Shown here one piece after another: positions 25,610-33,169 of a stretch of 64,000 bases of DNA (the stretch's first letter is position 1; every line of letters begins with the position of its first letter). The notes beneath the pieces are model-generated. The model ran no database searches. It was given only the letters and a program-made list of their open reading frames with translations, and was not told the origin of the DNA. Source of the stretch: Ruminococcaceae bacterium UBA1417 (lineage in GTDB: Bacteria; Bacillota; Clostridia; Oscillospirales; Acutalibacteraceae). The stretch spans positions 14,230-78,229 of the forward strand of contig DBPP01000045.1 in the NCBI GenBank assembly GCA_002305575.1, read 5' to 3'. The position numbers were made by a program, and so were the translations under genes.

Positions 25610-26632
25610 TTACGCCCGCACAAGAACCTTGATGGAATCCGCGCTCATCTGCTTTGCAATGGCTTCCGGAAGCTCGTCGAGCGAGTAGCTGTGCGTCAAA
25701 ATCGGCGCAATCTGGATGCGACCGCTGTTGATCAGCGCAACAGCACGCTGGTGTGTATCTGGGTTGACAAATGTACCGCGAATCGTCAGTTCCTTTTGGA
25801 ATACGTCGAACAGTGGCAGCTCGTATACCGCCCCGACAGACGGTACACTGAAAAGCAGGATTGTCGCGCCGCGCTTGGCAAATTGAAAAGCGCTTTCCAC
25901 CGCCGCGTGATTGCCGGCGCATTCGATAACGACATCGGCCCCCTCGCCGTCGGTATAATCCATATACTTCTCCAATGCGCCTGCTTCAAGCGGGTCCAGA
26001 CAAAAATCTGCGCCAAGCAACAGCGCCTTCTCCCGACGAATGGCGTTCGGTTCGCTCACGATAACTCTGGCAGCGCCCGAGAGCCGCGCGAGCTGGAGAA
26101 GCAACAGACCAATGGCGCCGCCGCCAACCACACATACAGTGTCCCCCACTTTGATTTCCGCCCGATCAATGCCATGGATACAACAGGCCAGCGGTTCGCT
26201 CATCGCACCAAACTCCAGCGGGACTTCAGGATTCAAACGCAGTGCCTGCGCCGCAGGAACCATGCTGTATTCGGCGAAACCGCCGTCCATCGTGACGCCG
26301 ACGGCTTCCATATGGCTGCACATCTGCTTTTTTCCGTTGCGGCATGCCGGGCAGACCCCACAATAGATGTTGGGGTCAATCGTGACGTGGTCGCCCACCT
26401 GGAGTCCCTGGACGCCGGCACCAAGTTCCGTAATTACACCGGAATACTCGTGACCAAGCACAACCGGCGGATGCACCTCGGCACTGCCAGGCTCTCCGTG
26501 GTAAATGTGCACATCCGTACCACAAACGCCACAGGCGTAGTTGCGGATCACAACGGTTCCGGGCTGCGCCTTTGGAACCGGACGTTCGCGCACCTCAAAG
26601 GTTTGATTTCCCAGAAAATAAGTGGCTTTCAT
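25610..26632 (-). CDS. Zinc-dependent medium-chain alcohol/polyol dehydrogenase
   Basis: A 340-residue MDR-family dehydrogenase. Catalytic zinc ligands are CGVCGTDVHIYHG and GHE; the structural zinc site has four cysteines in CGVCPACRNGKKQMC; the Rossmann motif is CVVGGGAIGLLLLQ near residue 170. It resembles sorbitol/threonine dehydrogenase-like enzymes acting on NAD(P)-linked secondary alcohols; the real substrate is not evident. AAAGAGGG precedes the start. It lies downstream of the hydrogenase operon, after an inverted repeat, and may form its own unit. A second related dehydrogenase is at 45124. Confidence 0.82.
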   Translation of the reverse strand: MKATYFLGNQTFEVRERPVPKAQPGTVVIRNYACGVCGTDVHIYHGEPGSAEVHPPVVLGHEYSGVITELGAGVQGLQVGDHVTIDPNIYCGVCPACRNGKKQMCSHMEAVGVTMDGGFAEYSMVPAAQALRLNPEVPLEFGAMSEPLACCIHGIDRAEIKVGDTVCVVGGGAIGLLLLQLARLSGAARVIVSEPNAIRREKALLLGADFCLDPLEAGALEKYMDYTDGEGADVVIECAGNHAAVESAFQFAKRGATILLFSVPSVGAVYELPLFDVFQKELTIRGTFVNPDTHQRAVALINSGRIQIAPILTHSYSLDELPEAIAKQMSADSIKVLVRA

Positions 26633-26721
26633 TTTTTTATACGCCCTCTTTCAAACAGGATACAGACTCGACTGGCGCCGCGTCTGATGGCGATCCAAAA
26701 TCAAAAACACGGGTGAAACAG

Positions 26722-26749
26722 ATTCGGCCTGCAAGATTACAGGCCGAAT
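26722..26749 (-). terminator. Hairpin after the group-B hydrogenase gene
   Basis: Perfect 10-bp arms ATTCGGCCTG / CAGGCCGAAT with an 8-base loop, 33 bases after the hydrogenase stop. There is no long T-run, so it may be a terminator or an mRNA-end stabiliser. Confidence 0.5.
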
Positions 26750-26781
26750 CCAAATTGAATGAGAATCGGAAGCTTGAAAAA

Positions 26782-28233
26782 TTAAGTCTTGGAAGCTTTC
26801 GGACCGACATCCGTCACAGAGATGGCGTCGACAATGGATTTTTCCATCGCCTGACGTCCGTACTTGTCGACATCAGCCTTATTCTTATCGCCGTGGGTCA
26901 GGCAGCCGGCGCCGCCAATACAACCGCCAGGGCAGGCCATGCCCTCGATGAAGTTGTTCGGCAAAACATTCTTGGAAGCACGCATCAAAGCCGTCTTGCA
27001 GGCTTCAATACCGTCACAGGCAATCGCATTGAGTTTGAAGTCTGTATGGCCCTGTTCCTGAAGCGCTTCGGTTACCGCATCGGTCAGACCGCCGCTGCGG
27101 GCAAATATGCGGCCGTAGTAGGAGGCGTTGTCGAGCACACCCTCCGGAAGCGTCGTCAAATCGATGTTGCGGCTGTCGAACAGCGCCTGAAGCTCTTCAA
27201 AGGTCAGCGTGCAGTCAATGTATTCTTTGGCGCGCTCGTATTTAAACTCCATCTTCTTGGCTGTGCACGGCCCAATGAAGATGATCTTCGCGTCTGGCGT
27301 AGTTTCCTTAATATACCGCGCAATCTCCGCAGCCGGAGACAGGTTGTGCGAAATCTTATCGGCCAGCATCGGGAAGCTCTTCTTGATGTAAGACACGAAC
27401 GCCGGGCAGCAGGAGCTTGTCAGGAAACCTTTTTCCACGAGCTCCTGTGCTTCCTGATAAGCAACCATATCGGCGCCAAGCGCAGCTTCGATGACGTGGA
27501 AGAAACCGAGACGCTGGATGCCGGTGATAACCTGCCCGAGCTTTGCATAGCTGAACTGGCTCGAAATGGATGGTGCGACTACGGCATAAACCTTATACGC
27601 TTCATTGTTGCGGCTGTTTTTCAGCAGATCTACCGCATCAAGGATAAAGGACTTATCCACGATGGCGCCGAACGGGCACTGGTAAACGCAGGCACCGCAG
27701 GAGATACACTTTTCGTTGTCGATATGCGCCGCGCGATGCTCTTCACTGCTCATGCTGATTGCCTTGATTTTGCATGCGCGCTCGCACGGGCGCTTCTGGT
27801 TCATGATTGCACCATACGGGCAAACCTTTGCGCACTGGCCGCATTCCACGCACTTGGATTTGTCGATGTGCGCTCTCTGGTGCTCATCAAATGTGATGGC
27901 CCCGCGGCGGCAAACATCTTCGCAGCGGTGCGCCAGGCAGCCGCGGCAGGCTTCGGTGACAATATGACCGCTGACAGGGCACTCGTCGCAGGCAATTTCA
28001 ATGACCTCGATGACGTTGGGATTGCTCTTGTCGCCGCCCATCGCAAGCTTAATCCGCTCCTGCACAATGGCGCGCTCCTTGTAAATACAGCAACGCATGG
28101 TCGGCTTATCCTTGACAATCAGTTTCGGGATTTCATCGTAGGCGGCGAGAAGGTTGTCCTCAAACGCATACCGGGCAACCTCGCGCAGTACCTTGTATTT
28201 CAGGTATTGTATCTTGGTGTCAAATTTTCTCAT
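26782..28233 (-). CDS. [FeFe] hydrogenase, group B type
   Basis: A 483-residue monomeric [FeFe] hydrogenase-like protein. The N-terminal half is cysteine-rich: Cys82/85/96/99/104/108, then two ferredoxin-like clusters (Cys128/131/134/138 and Cys176/179/182/186). The H-cluster domain has L1 TSSCCPAF (Cys275/276), L2 GPCTAKKMEF (Cys323) and L3 MACPGGCIGGAGC (Cys434/438), so all cluster ligands and the proton-relay cysteine are present. The divergent L2 (GPC rather than MPC) and the N-terminal cysteine pattern fit group B, whose physiological role is poorly known, rather than the bifurcating group A. It is the last gene of the rex-led cluster, 33 bases after the SpoIIE-like phosphatase. HydE/F/G maturases are not in this window. 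Confidence 0.88.
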   Translation of the reverse strand: MRKFDTKIQYLKYKVLREVARYAFEDNLLAAYDEIPKLIVKDKPTMRCCIYKERAIVQERIKLAMGGDKSNPNVIEVIEIACDECPVSGHIVTEACRGCLAHRCEDVCRRGAITFDEHQRAHIDKSKCVECGQCAKVCPYGAIMNQKRPCERACKIKAISMSSEEHRAAHIDNEKCISCGACVYQCPFGAIVDKSFILDAVDLLKNSRNNEAYKVYAVVAPSISSQFSYAKLGQVITGIQRLGFFHVIEAALGADMVAYQEAQELVEKGFLTSSCCPAFVSYIKKSFPMLADKISHNLSPAAEIARYIKETTPDAKIIFIGPCTAKKMEFKYERAKEYIDCTLTFEELQALFDSRNIDLTTLPEGVLDNASYYGRIFARSGGLTDAVTEALQEQGHTDFKLNAIACDGIEACKTALMRASKNVLPNNFIEGMACPGGCIGGAGCLTHGDKNKADVDKYGRQAMEKSIVDAISVTDVGPKASKT

Positions 28234-28266
28234 GCTGAATCAAACCTTTCTTGCTCAAACAGGGTT

Positions 28267-29439
28267 TTAAAAATACGTGACCGTCACGCGTTTGCCCATC
28301 TCCTTCAGGCTTTGGCAGAGGTTTTCAACCAGCTGCATTTTGATATTGAAGGTGATTGGAAGATTCGGGTTCTGGTGCGCCGGGTTGATTGCGCGACCGA
28401 CAAAGAAGTTGATGTCCGTCGCTTCCTCAAATAACATTCTGGAAATCAGAGAAGCACCGTCGCGTTTATACGCCCACTGGCTGTATGTCGCATTCTCATG
28501 CAAATAATCCTTCGCATATTCCACAACCTTGCTCATCGTGATGACGCCCTCCGTGACAAGGTCCAAACCTTCGACCTTGGCCGTCGGCGGAATTTCGGCG
28601 TCCAGATAGTCAAGCTGCGCAATAACCGGTTTTCCGAGCCGTTTTGCCGCCAGAGTGGACGTCGTGCCGCCACAGACAATACGCTTTCCGGGCATCGAGA
28701 AAAAGGCGTCGTGCATACGGTCCAGATCCTCCGGCTTGGAAGGCGGACCGATCATCAGGTTCACCTGTCGGCGCTCTCGCACTTTGATGGCAACGGAGGT
28801 GGTATCGTCTCCCGGACTGCCGCCGTACAACTTGTTGCACTCGTCGAGCAGCATGGTATTGAGCGTCTTCGCCGTATAGCTCGTATCGTACATCATCTCC
28901 ATATAGTCGATGATGTCCTTGCGTTCCCAGCCAAAGTTCAGCGACATGCCGATTCCCGCATGGATAGCACCGTCGCTGAACGCGATGAAGGTATCGTCCT
29001 CCTGAATCGGAATGCGCGTCTTATAGATCATTTTCCCGCCAATTTCTACCTCCTCACGGGGGTATTCGAAATTCTTGCCGTTGCGCAGCAACACAACATG
29101 CGGGTTATCATACTGGATAATCTCCGCCTCTTCGTTTTCGATGATGCGGATGATGGTGAAAGTGGAGTAGGCTACACCGCGCACGGAGCAAATCGGCAGC
29201 GTGGAAGCAATGGTTTCCACGCAGTCCTCCACCTGCATGCCTTCCGCCATCATTGTCGAAATAATTTTGGAGGTCAGCGTGGAAAGGATGTTCGCCTTGA
29301 CGCCGCTACCCATGCCGTCCGCCAGAACGACGACGGTGGAGTTTTCACCTTGCGGGACAATATCGACGTGGTCGCCGCAAAGCTGTTCACCATGTTTATT
29401 CAGGCTCATAAAGCCGATGTCAGTACATAGATTATTCAT
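28267..29439 (-). CDS. SpoIIE-family (PP2C-like) serine/threonine phosphatase with unassigned C-terminal domain
   Basis: A 390-residue soluble protein. Residues 1 to about 220 form a SpoIIE/PPM phosphatase domain with metal-binding motifs VLADGMGSG, IAFSDGAI and GGSPGDDTTSVAI. Residues about 225-390 form a second domain (VNLMIGPPS, CGGTTSTLAAKRLGK, ending KRVTVTYF) that I cannot assign. There is no membrane segment. Its start overlaps the end of the PAS-hydrogenase gene by 8 bases, so the two are probably made together. Phosphatases of this type are known next to sensory group C [FeFe] hydrogenases, which suggests that the hydrogenase state controls dephosphorylation of an unknown target. Confidence 0.85.
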   Translation of the reverse strand: MNNLCTDIGFMSLNKHGEQLCGDHVDIVPQGENSTVVVLADGMGSGVKANILSTLTSKIISTMMAEGMQVEDCVETIASTLPICSVRGVAYSTFTIIRIIENEEAEIIQYDNPHVVLLRNGKNFEYPREEVEIGGKMIYKTRIPIQEDDTFIAFSDGAIHAGIGMSLNFGWERKDIIDYMEMMYDTSYTAKTLNTMLLDECNKLYGGSPGDDTTSVAIKVRERRQVNLMIGPPSKPEDLDRMHDAFFSMPGKRIVCGGTTSTLAAKRLGKPVIAQLDYLDAEIPPTAKVEGLDLVTEGVITMSKVVEYAKDYLHENATYSQWAYKRDGASLISRMLFEEATDINFFVGRAINPAHQNPNLPITFNIKMQLVENLCQSLKEMGKRVTVTYF

Positions 29440-31105
29440 CTTTCAGCGAATCCTTTAATTTCGTAAGCGCTATCTTGGTTTCAGCCGTCGTTTCACCCAG
29501 CAGAGACGCAATCTCCTGTACTACACGCATCTGCTTTTCGATCACCCGGTTGGTTACCTCAATAGTCTGCTGGCCTATCTTTTCTTTCTTCATGCGCTCA
29601 TCGACTTCCGCCGTCACATCGCGCATTGTGCAAATCAGGATGTGATAGCTGCGGTCGTACAGAATGGTCTGATCCACATAGCGGTTATACTCAGCCAGAT
29701 AAACACGTTCGTCATGGATCGCGCGGCCGGTCTGCATCACGTCAAGGAAGGCCCGCGGATCCATAATGCGGATAACCGGCTCGCCGATGACATCCGAAGC
29801 GTTCTGGATATTCATCATCTTGCGCGCCGCAGCGTTGATCTGCTGTATCTCAAGCGCTTCATTGAGCACAAAGATACCATTTGCGGAATTGTTGATGATC
29901 GTATCAGAGAAGGATTCCGCCTTACCGAGCAGGTACGGCAGGCACATCGTGATCTCAGCTTTGCCCTGATAAACGGCAATTGCCTTTTCACGGCAGGAAT
30001 TGTAGCCGCAGGCGCCGCAGTTAAGTTCGTGCTCCGGACGGGTTTTGCCCATCTTCTTCAAAATGGCTTCAATTTCCGCTGTACCGGGCATCTGCCGATG
30101 CAGGCCGATAAACGCGAAATCGTGGTGAACATTTTCAGAATCGGGCTGCTCCACATTAAAATCGCGCTTGCCTGCATATTTGTTTACTGCAATAAAGTCC
30201 TGCACCGGAAGACGTTTGTCGTGGTCCATAGCCGGACCATTGACGCAGCTACCCACACAGGCGCTCATCTCGATGAAGCAGTGATCCATATTGCCATCCA
30301 CAATGTTGTGCAACGCCGCGATGCAGTTTTCCAAGCCGTCGATGGCCATATATGTATATTCGGGGTCATCGCAGGTCATTGAGCGGAGAATACCGCCCGT
30401 TGTGGGGAACAAACGCGCGCGGCTTTCCTCGTTGTGGTCTTCCCCGGCTTCCACTTCAAGATTCTCTCCGCGCATCCACTCCGTCAATTCTTCAAAGGTC
30501 AGGACGCAATCCACATAGGGACTTTCGTCACATTCCGCCTTTTTGGAAATGCAAGGCCCAATAAAAACAGTTTTGGCGTCCGGATCCAGTTCCTTGATAC
30601 GCTTGCAGTGTGCCTGCATTGGGGAAAGCACTGGCGCCAGAAAAGAAAGCGCCTGCGGATAGTATTTCTGGATCATTGTATTGACTGAATGGCAGCATGT
30701 AGAAATAACAATGCTCTGCCGGCGTTCCGCAACAATTTTTTCGTATTCAGTCTTTACAATGGAGGCACCAATCGCGGTTTCCTCCACATCAAAAAATCCA
30801 AGCTTCAAAAGCGCCGCCTTCATGGTGTCAATGGTAGCGCCCGGATAGTTCGCGACAAAAGACGGTGCAAGGCTTACCACCACGTGGCTGCCGCTGTTTA
30901 AAAGCGCCTTGACCATCGGGACATCATTGCGAATTTCCTTGGCATTCTGCGGACACACAACGAAGCACTGACCACAAAGCACGCATTCATCCTTGACGAT
31001 ATGCGCCTGATCCGATTGGAATTTGATTGATTTTACAGGACAGTGGCGAATACATTTATAACAGTTTTTACAGTTCGATTTTTTGAGTTTCAGGTAATCC
31101 GGCAT
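29432..31105 (-). CDS. PAS-linked sensory [FeFe] hydrogenase (group C, HydS-like)
   Basis: A 557-residue fusion. Two 4Fe-4S ferredoxin clusters (Cys12/15/18/22 and Cys41/44/47/51) lead into an H-cluster domain with L1 STCCHS (Cys137/138), L2 GPCISKKAE (Cys185) and L3 SACVGSC (Cys283/287). A four-cysteine Fe-S motif follows (Cys363/366/371/388, CGACGYNSC), then a PAS domain (about 395-505) and a C-terminal coiled coil of about 50 residues. The L1 and L3 loops depart from catalytic group A in the way group C does. In that group the hydrogenase senses H2 or redox state and passes the signal through PAS. There is no kinase or cyclase output here; the next gene, an overlapping phosphatase, is the likely output. 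Confidence 0.88.
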   Translation of the reverse strand: MPDYLKLKKSNCKNCYKCIRHCPVKSIKFQSDQAHIVKDECVLCGQCFVVCPQNAKEIRNDVPMVKALLNSGSHVVVSLAPSFVANYPGATIDTMKAALLKLGFFDVEETAIGASIVKTEYEKIVAERRQSIVISTCCHSVNTMIQKYYPQALSFLAPVLSPMQAHCKRIKELDPDAKTVFIGPCISKKAECDESPYVDCVLTFEELTEWMRGENLEVEAGEDHNEESRARLFPTTGGILRSMTCDDPEYTYMAIDGLENCIAALHNIVDGNMDHCFIEMSACVGSCVNGPAMDHDKRLPVQDFIAVNKYAGKRDFNVEQPDSENVHHDFAFIGLHRQMPGTAEIEAILKKMGKTRPEHELNCGACGYNSCREKAIAVYQGKAEITMCLPYLLGKAESFSDTIINNSANGIFVLNEALEIQQINAAARKMMNIQNASDVIGEPVIRIMDPRAFLDVMQTGRAIHDERVYLAEYNRYVDQTILYDRSYHILICTMRDVTAEVDERMKKEKIGQQTIEVTNRVIEKQMRVVQEIASLLGETTAETKIALTKLKDSLKDE

Positions 31106-31111
31106 ACCCCT

Positions 31112-31510
31112 TTATCCTCTCTTTTTTTCGGCTTTTGCCATGAACTTTTCGTTTGAGACAACAAATCTTTCATGTGTTCCTGTGCCGATCAGACCGGAAT
31201 CATCAAAAGCCTGAACCGAAAAAACAAGCCTTCGGCCATCGATCTCAACCAGTTCACTTTCCGCCGTGACCCGCATCCCAAGCGGTGTGGCAGAAACGTG
31301 CTGAATATTCATCACCGTGCCGACCGTACCTGTTCCCGGCTCCAATGCGGAAGCGACCGAGCTGTATGCAGCGGACTCCATCAAAGCGACCATAGCCGGT
31401 GTTGCGAAGACCTCCAGTGTTCCGCTTCCCATGGCCAGCGCCGTATTCTGCTCCGTAACGGAGACTTCCGCTTTTCCTTTGATTCCTGTGATAAGCAACA
31501 AAACCACCAT
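31112..31510 (-). CDS. Hotdog-fold thioesterase, FlK-like
   Basis: A 132-residue single hotdog domain: GIKGKAEVSVTEQNTAL, then VFATPAMVALMESAA (active-site helix with Glu), THVSAT-like VQHVSATPLGMRV-type strand (here IQHVSATPLGMRV) and GTHERFVV. The pattern matches the fluoroacetyl-CoA thioesterase-like family of acyl-CoA hydrolases. The substrate is unknown. It sits 6 bases upstream of the sensory hydrogenase gene, a recurrent neighbour in clostridial hydrogenase clusters. The start is uncertain: ATG at 31510 has a weak ribosome site, and TTG at 31498 after GGTGG is an alternative. Confidence 0.75.
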   Translation of the reverse strand: MVVLLLITGIKGKAEVSVTEQNTALAMGSGTLEVFATPAMVALMESAAYSSVASALEPGTGTVGTVMNIQHVSATPLGMRVTAESELVEIDGRRLVFSVQAFDDSGLIGTGTHERFVVSNEKFMAKAEKKRG

Positions 31511-31567
31511 ACCTTACATTACGGCCAAGGCCATCGCACGAAAGCGACGGCCGCAGGCGCTGTTTGA

Positions 31568-31810
31568 TTACTGAACCTTTGCGAGAATTTCTTTCTCGAA
31601 GAACGCATCCACCGTTTCAGGGGAAACGGAATGCTTGACACCGTCTACCGTGACGTTGACGCCGTTGACGCAGTCGCCCATGCAGAACGTGCCGCCGAGT
31701 TCGACCTTATCCTCAAGGCCTTTTTCCTGAACCAAGGCCTGCAGTCTCTCGACGATCTGGCGGGAACCTTTGAGATGACATGAACTTCCGATACAGATAA
31801 CAACTTTCAT
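31568..31810 (-). CDS. Thioredoxin-fold [2Fe-2S] ferredoxin (NuoE/HndA-like)
   Basis: An 80-residue protein that is essentially the C-terminal ferredoxin domain of NuoE/HndA. Four cluster cysteines are seen in CIGSSC (the outer pair) and FCMGDC, with the VNGVNV strand after them. It should carry one electron at a time between a flavoprotein or NADH enzyme and a partner. A lone copy next to a sensory hydrogenase is typical of group C loci. Start has CGGAG upstream; the 97-base gap to rex contains a hairpin (GGGAA/TTCCC) but no second gene. Confidence 0.85.
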   Translation of the reverse strand: MKVVICIGSSCHLKGSRQIVERLQALVQEKGLEDKVELGGTFCMGDCVNGVNVTVDGVKHSVSPETVDAFFEKEILAKVQ

Positions 31811-31907
31811 TTGAATCGTACTCCGTTTCTTTAAATAGTAATTTTATGTGTATCCTAAGGCAGACCGGGAACTGTTTTCCCGCTCCGCCAGAGCAACCAT
31901 TAAAAAA

Positions 31908-32546
31908 TCATGGCGTTTTACGGCCAGCCCGCAATTGCTTCGAAAGCAACGCAAGAGACGCGGCCAGATTCTCGTTGTGCACGAGAACGCCGTCCGGTAC
32001 TTCCAAATGCACCGGTGCAAAATTCCAGATGGCAAGAATGCCGCTTTCAACCAGCAAATTGCAGATGGCCTGCGCGTTTTCGGCTGGGACCGCAATGATT
32101 CCGATCCGCACCCCCATCCGTACACAGAGATCCATAAGTTTTTCCATCGGTAAAATACGCTTGCCGCCGAGATCTTCTTCGTAAAGCGATTCGTCGGTAT
32201 CGAATGCAGCCACAATATTGATACCGCATTCGTGAAACCCTTTATAAGTCAGAAGGGCCTTTCCAAGCTTTCCAGCACCCACAATGATGGCATCGTCCAT
32301 CTCGTTATAGCCCAGAAATGCCTCGAGCTGCGCGATCAGGTCTTTTGTATTGTAGCCGATTTTGGGTTTACCGGCCGAGCTGACCGAAGCCAGATCCTTG
32401 CGTACAACGACATGATTGAGGCGCAGCGCTTCAGAAATCGTCGTTGCGGAAATATGTTCAGGCTGGTTTTCTCCAAACTGTTTCAAATAATTCAAGTAAA
32501 GCGGCAATCTGAGCAGCGTTTGCTTGGATATGCTGCGGTTTACCAT
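31908..32546 (-). CDS. rex: Redox-sensing transcriptional repressor Rex
   Basis: A 212-residue Rex protein. A winged-helix DNA-binding domain (about residues 1-75, with TTISEALRLNHVVVRKDLA) precedes a Rossmann domain with IIVGAGKLGKALL, which binds NADH/NAD+. High NADH releases DNA and turns on fermentative and hydrogen-producing genes. The start at 32546 follows GAGGTGG; GTG at 32558 would overlap that site. A 12-of-14 match to the clostridial Rex operator lies 26 bases upstream, implying autoregulation of this whole hydrogenase cluster. Confidence 0.95.
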   Translation of the reverse strand: MVNRSISKQTLLRLPLYLNYLKQFGENQPEHISATTISEALRLNHVVVRKDLASVSSAGKPKIGYNTKDLIAQLEAFLGYNEMDDAIIVGAGKLGKALLTYKGFHECGINIVAAFDTDESLYEEDLGGKRILPMEKLMDLCVRMGVRIGIIAVPAENAQAICNLLVESGILAIWNFAPVHLEVPDGVLVHNENLAASLALLSKQLRAGRKTP

Positions 32547-32571
32547 GGTCAGTGCCACCTCGCTCGCAACT

Positions 32572-32589
32572 TTGATAATACATTAACAC
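32572..32589. promoter_or_regulatory. Rex operator (ROP) upstream of rex
   Basis: TTGATAATACATTAACAC on the plus strand compares with TTGTTAA-N4-TTAACAA, the clostridial Rex consensus, at 12 of 14 defined positions. It lies 26 bases upstream of the rex start. TATATG/TTATAT just upstream could be a -10, but I see no convincing -35. Confidence 0.65.
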
Positions 32590-32614
32590 AAACACATATA
32601 ATGACGGGTCTTTA

Positions 32615-32825
32615 TATTTTTTATATCGATATCAAATCAGGATATTCGTTTTCCCTCTGGGCCTAGTCGGAAAAACGCTTCATCTTTTTGTGTGTACCGA
32701 TTTCAGACACCCGGTTCGTATTCGATGAGCCACCTAGCGGCCTGTTCTTTCAGCCGTGCATTTAGGGCATTACCCAAAACGCATTCAAAAGCGGCAATAT
32801 ATGCAAACCCGTATATCGATATTTC
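32615..32825 (-). ncRNA. Candidate structured RNA upstream of rex
   Basis: No convincing gene lies between 32547 and 32896. Within it a strong promoter (32832-32859) would start an RNA near 32825. About 180 bases separate two copies of ATATCGATAT (32813-32822 and 32623-32632), which is self-complementary, so the RNA's ends can pair. Inside, CGTTTT/AAAACG, GGG/CCC, CCTA/TAGG, GCTCATC/GATGAAGC and ACCG/CGGT nest in order, giving one long imperfect rod. That shape recalls 6S RNA, but I do not recognise a family sequence. It could instead be a long 5' leader of rex. No clear T-run follows the 3' end. Confidence 0.45.
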
Positions 32826-32831
32826 AAGTCT

Positions 32832-32859
32832 ATTATAACACAACCTATACGGTTGTCAA
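32832..32859 (-). promoter_or_regulatory. Strong SigA promoter for the candidate RNA (or rex leader)
   Basis: Perfect TTGACA (32854-32859), 16-base spacer, perfect TATAAT (32832-32837) on the minus strand. The next start codon is 286 bases downstream (rex). Confidence 0.8.
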
Positions 32860-32866
32860 ATACTTG

Positions 32867-32911
32867 GGCGAAAATTCCAGTAAGAATTGTATAAAATCAG
32901 TAATTTTCGCC
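32867..32911. repeat. Inverted repeat at the end of the long dxs/recN gene string
   Basis: Ten-bp perfect arms GGCGAAAATT (32867-32876) and AATTTTCGCC (32902-32911) around a 25-base loop. The right arm lies in the last codons of the DivIVA-like gene. No T-run follows, so it may be a weak terminator or an RNA-end stabiliser. Confidence 0.45.
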
Positions 32912-33169
32912 GTTTTCAAGGAGCGGTGCAACCTTCTTTTCCGCTTCCAGCAAGGCGCGCAGGATCCGCTCCGTCATATCGGCGCGAATGGCACAGACGG
33001 CTTCCAACCGTGCCGTGTAGTCCGAATCCGAACCGGCATGCTCTCGTAACCGCACAGCCTCGATCAACGCGTCCATAAAGGCGTCTACCTCACAAGCATC
33101 ATACAGGTTGCCGCGACGGATCGTAAACCGGACATGCCGCAAATAATCAGACGTCAATTCCACCTTCAT
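32897..33169 (-). CDS. Small DivIVA-like protein, function unknown
   Basis: A 90-residue protein. LTSDYLRHVRFTIRR then DACEVDAFMDALIEAV resembles the N-terminal DivIVA domain, in which a short segment ending in a basic residue is followed by EVDxFLDxI and a coiled coil; the remainder is predicted helical. The glycine-tyrosine signature of true DivIVA is replaced (RGNLYDACEVD). Start at 33169 follows CGGAGGGG. It overlaps the SipW-like gene by 23 bases and is the last gene of a long operon. A membrane-curvature or cell-division role is only a suggestion. Confidence 0.55.
   Translation of the reverse strand: MKVELTSDYLRHVRFTIRRGNLYDACEVDAFMDALIEAVRLREHAGSDSDYTARLEAVCAIRADMTERILRALLEAEKKVAPLLENGENY

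Noticed and set aside
26572..28434. 620-codon open frame on the plus strand, antisense to the group-B hydrogenase
   Set aside because: Long antisense frames arise from GC-rich codon use here; the minus-strand hydrogenase has all cluster motifs.
28498..29430. 310-codon plus-strand frame opposite the SpoIIE-like phosphatase
   Set aside because: Shadow of the phosphatase frame; low-complexity, histidine-rich composition with no domain.
32700..32760. tRNA-like GGTTCGTATTC segment in the rex upstream region
   Set aside because: The flanking bases do not form a T-arm or acceptor stem, so no tRNA is called.
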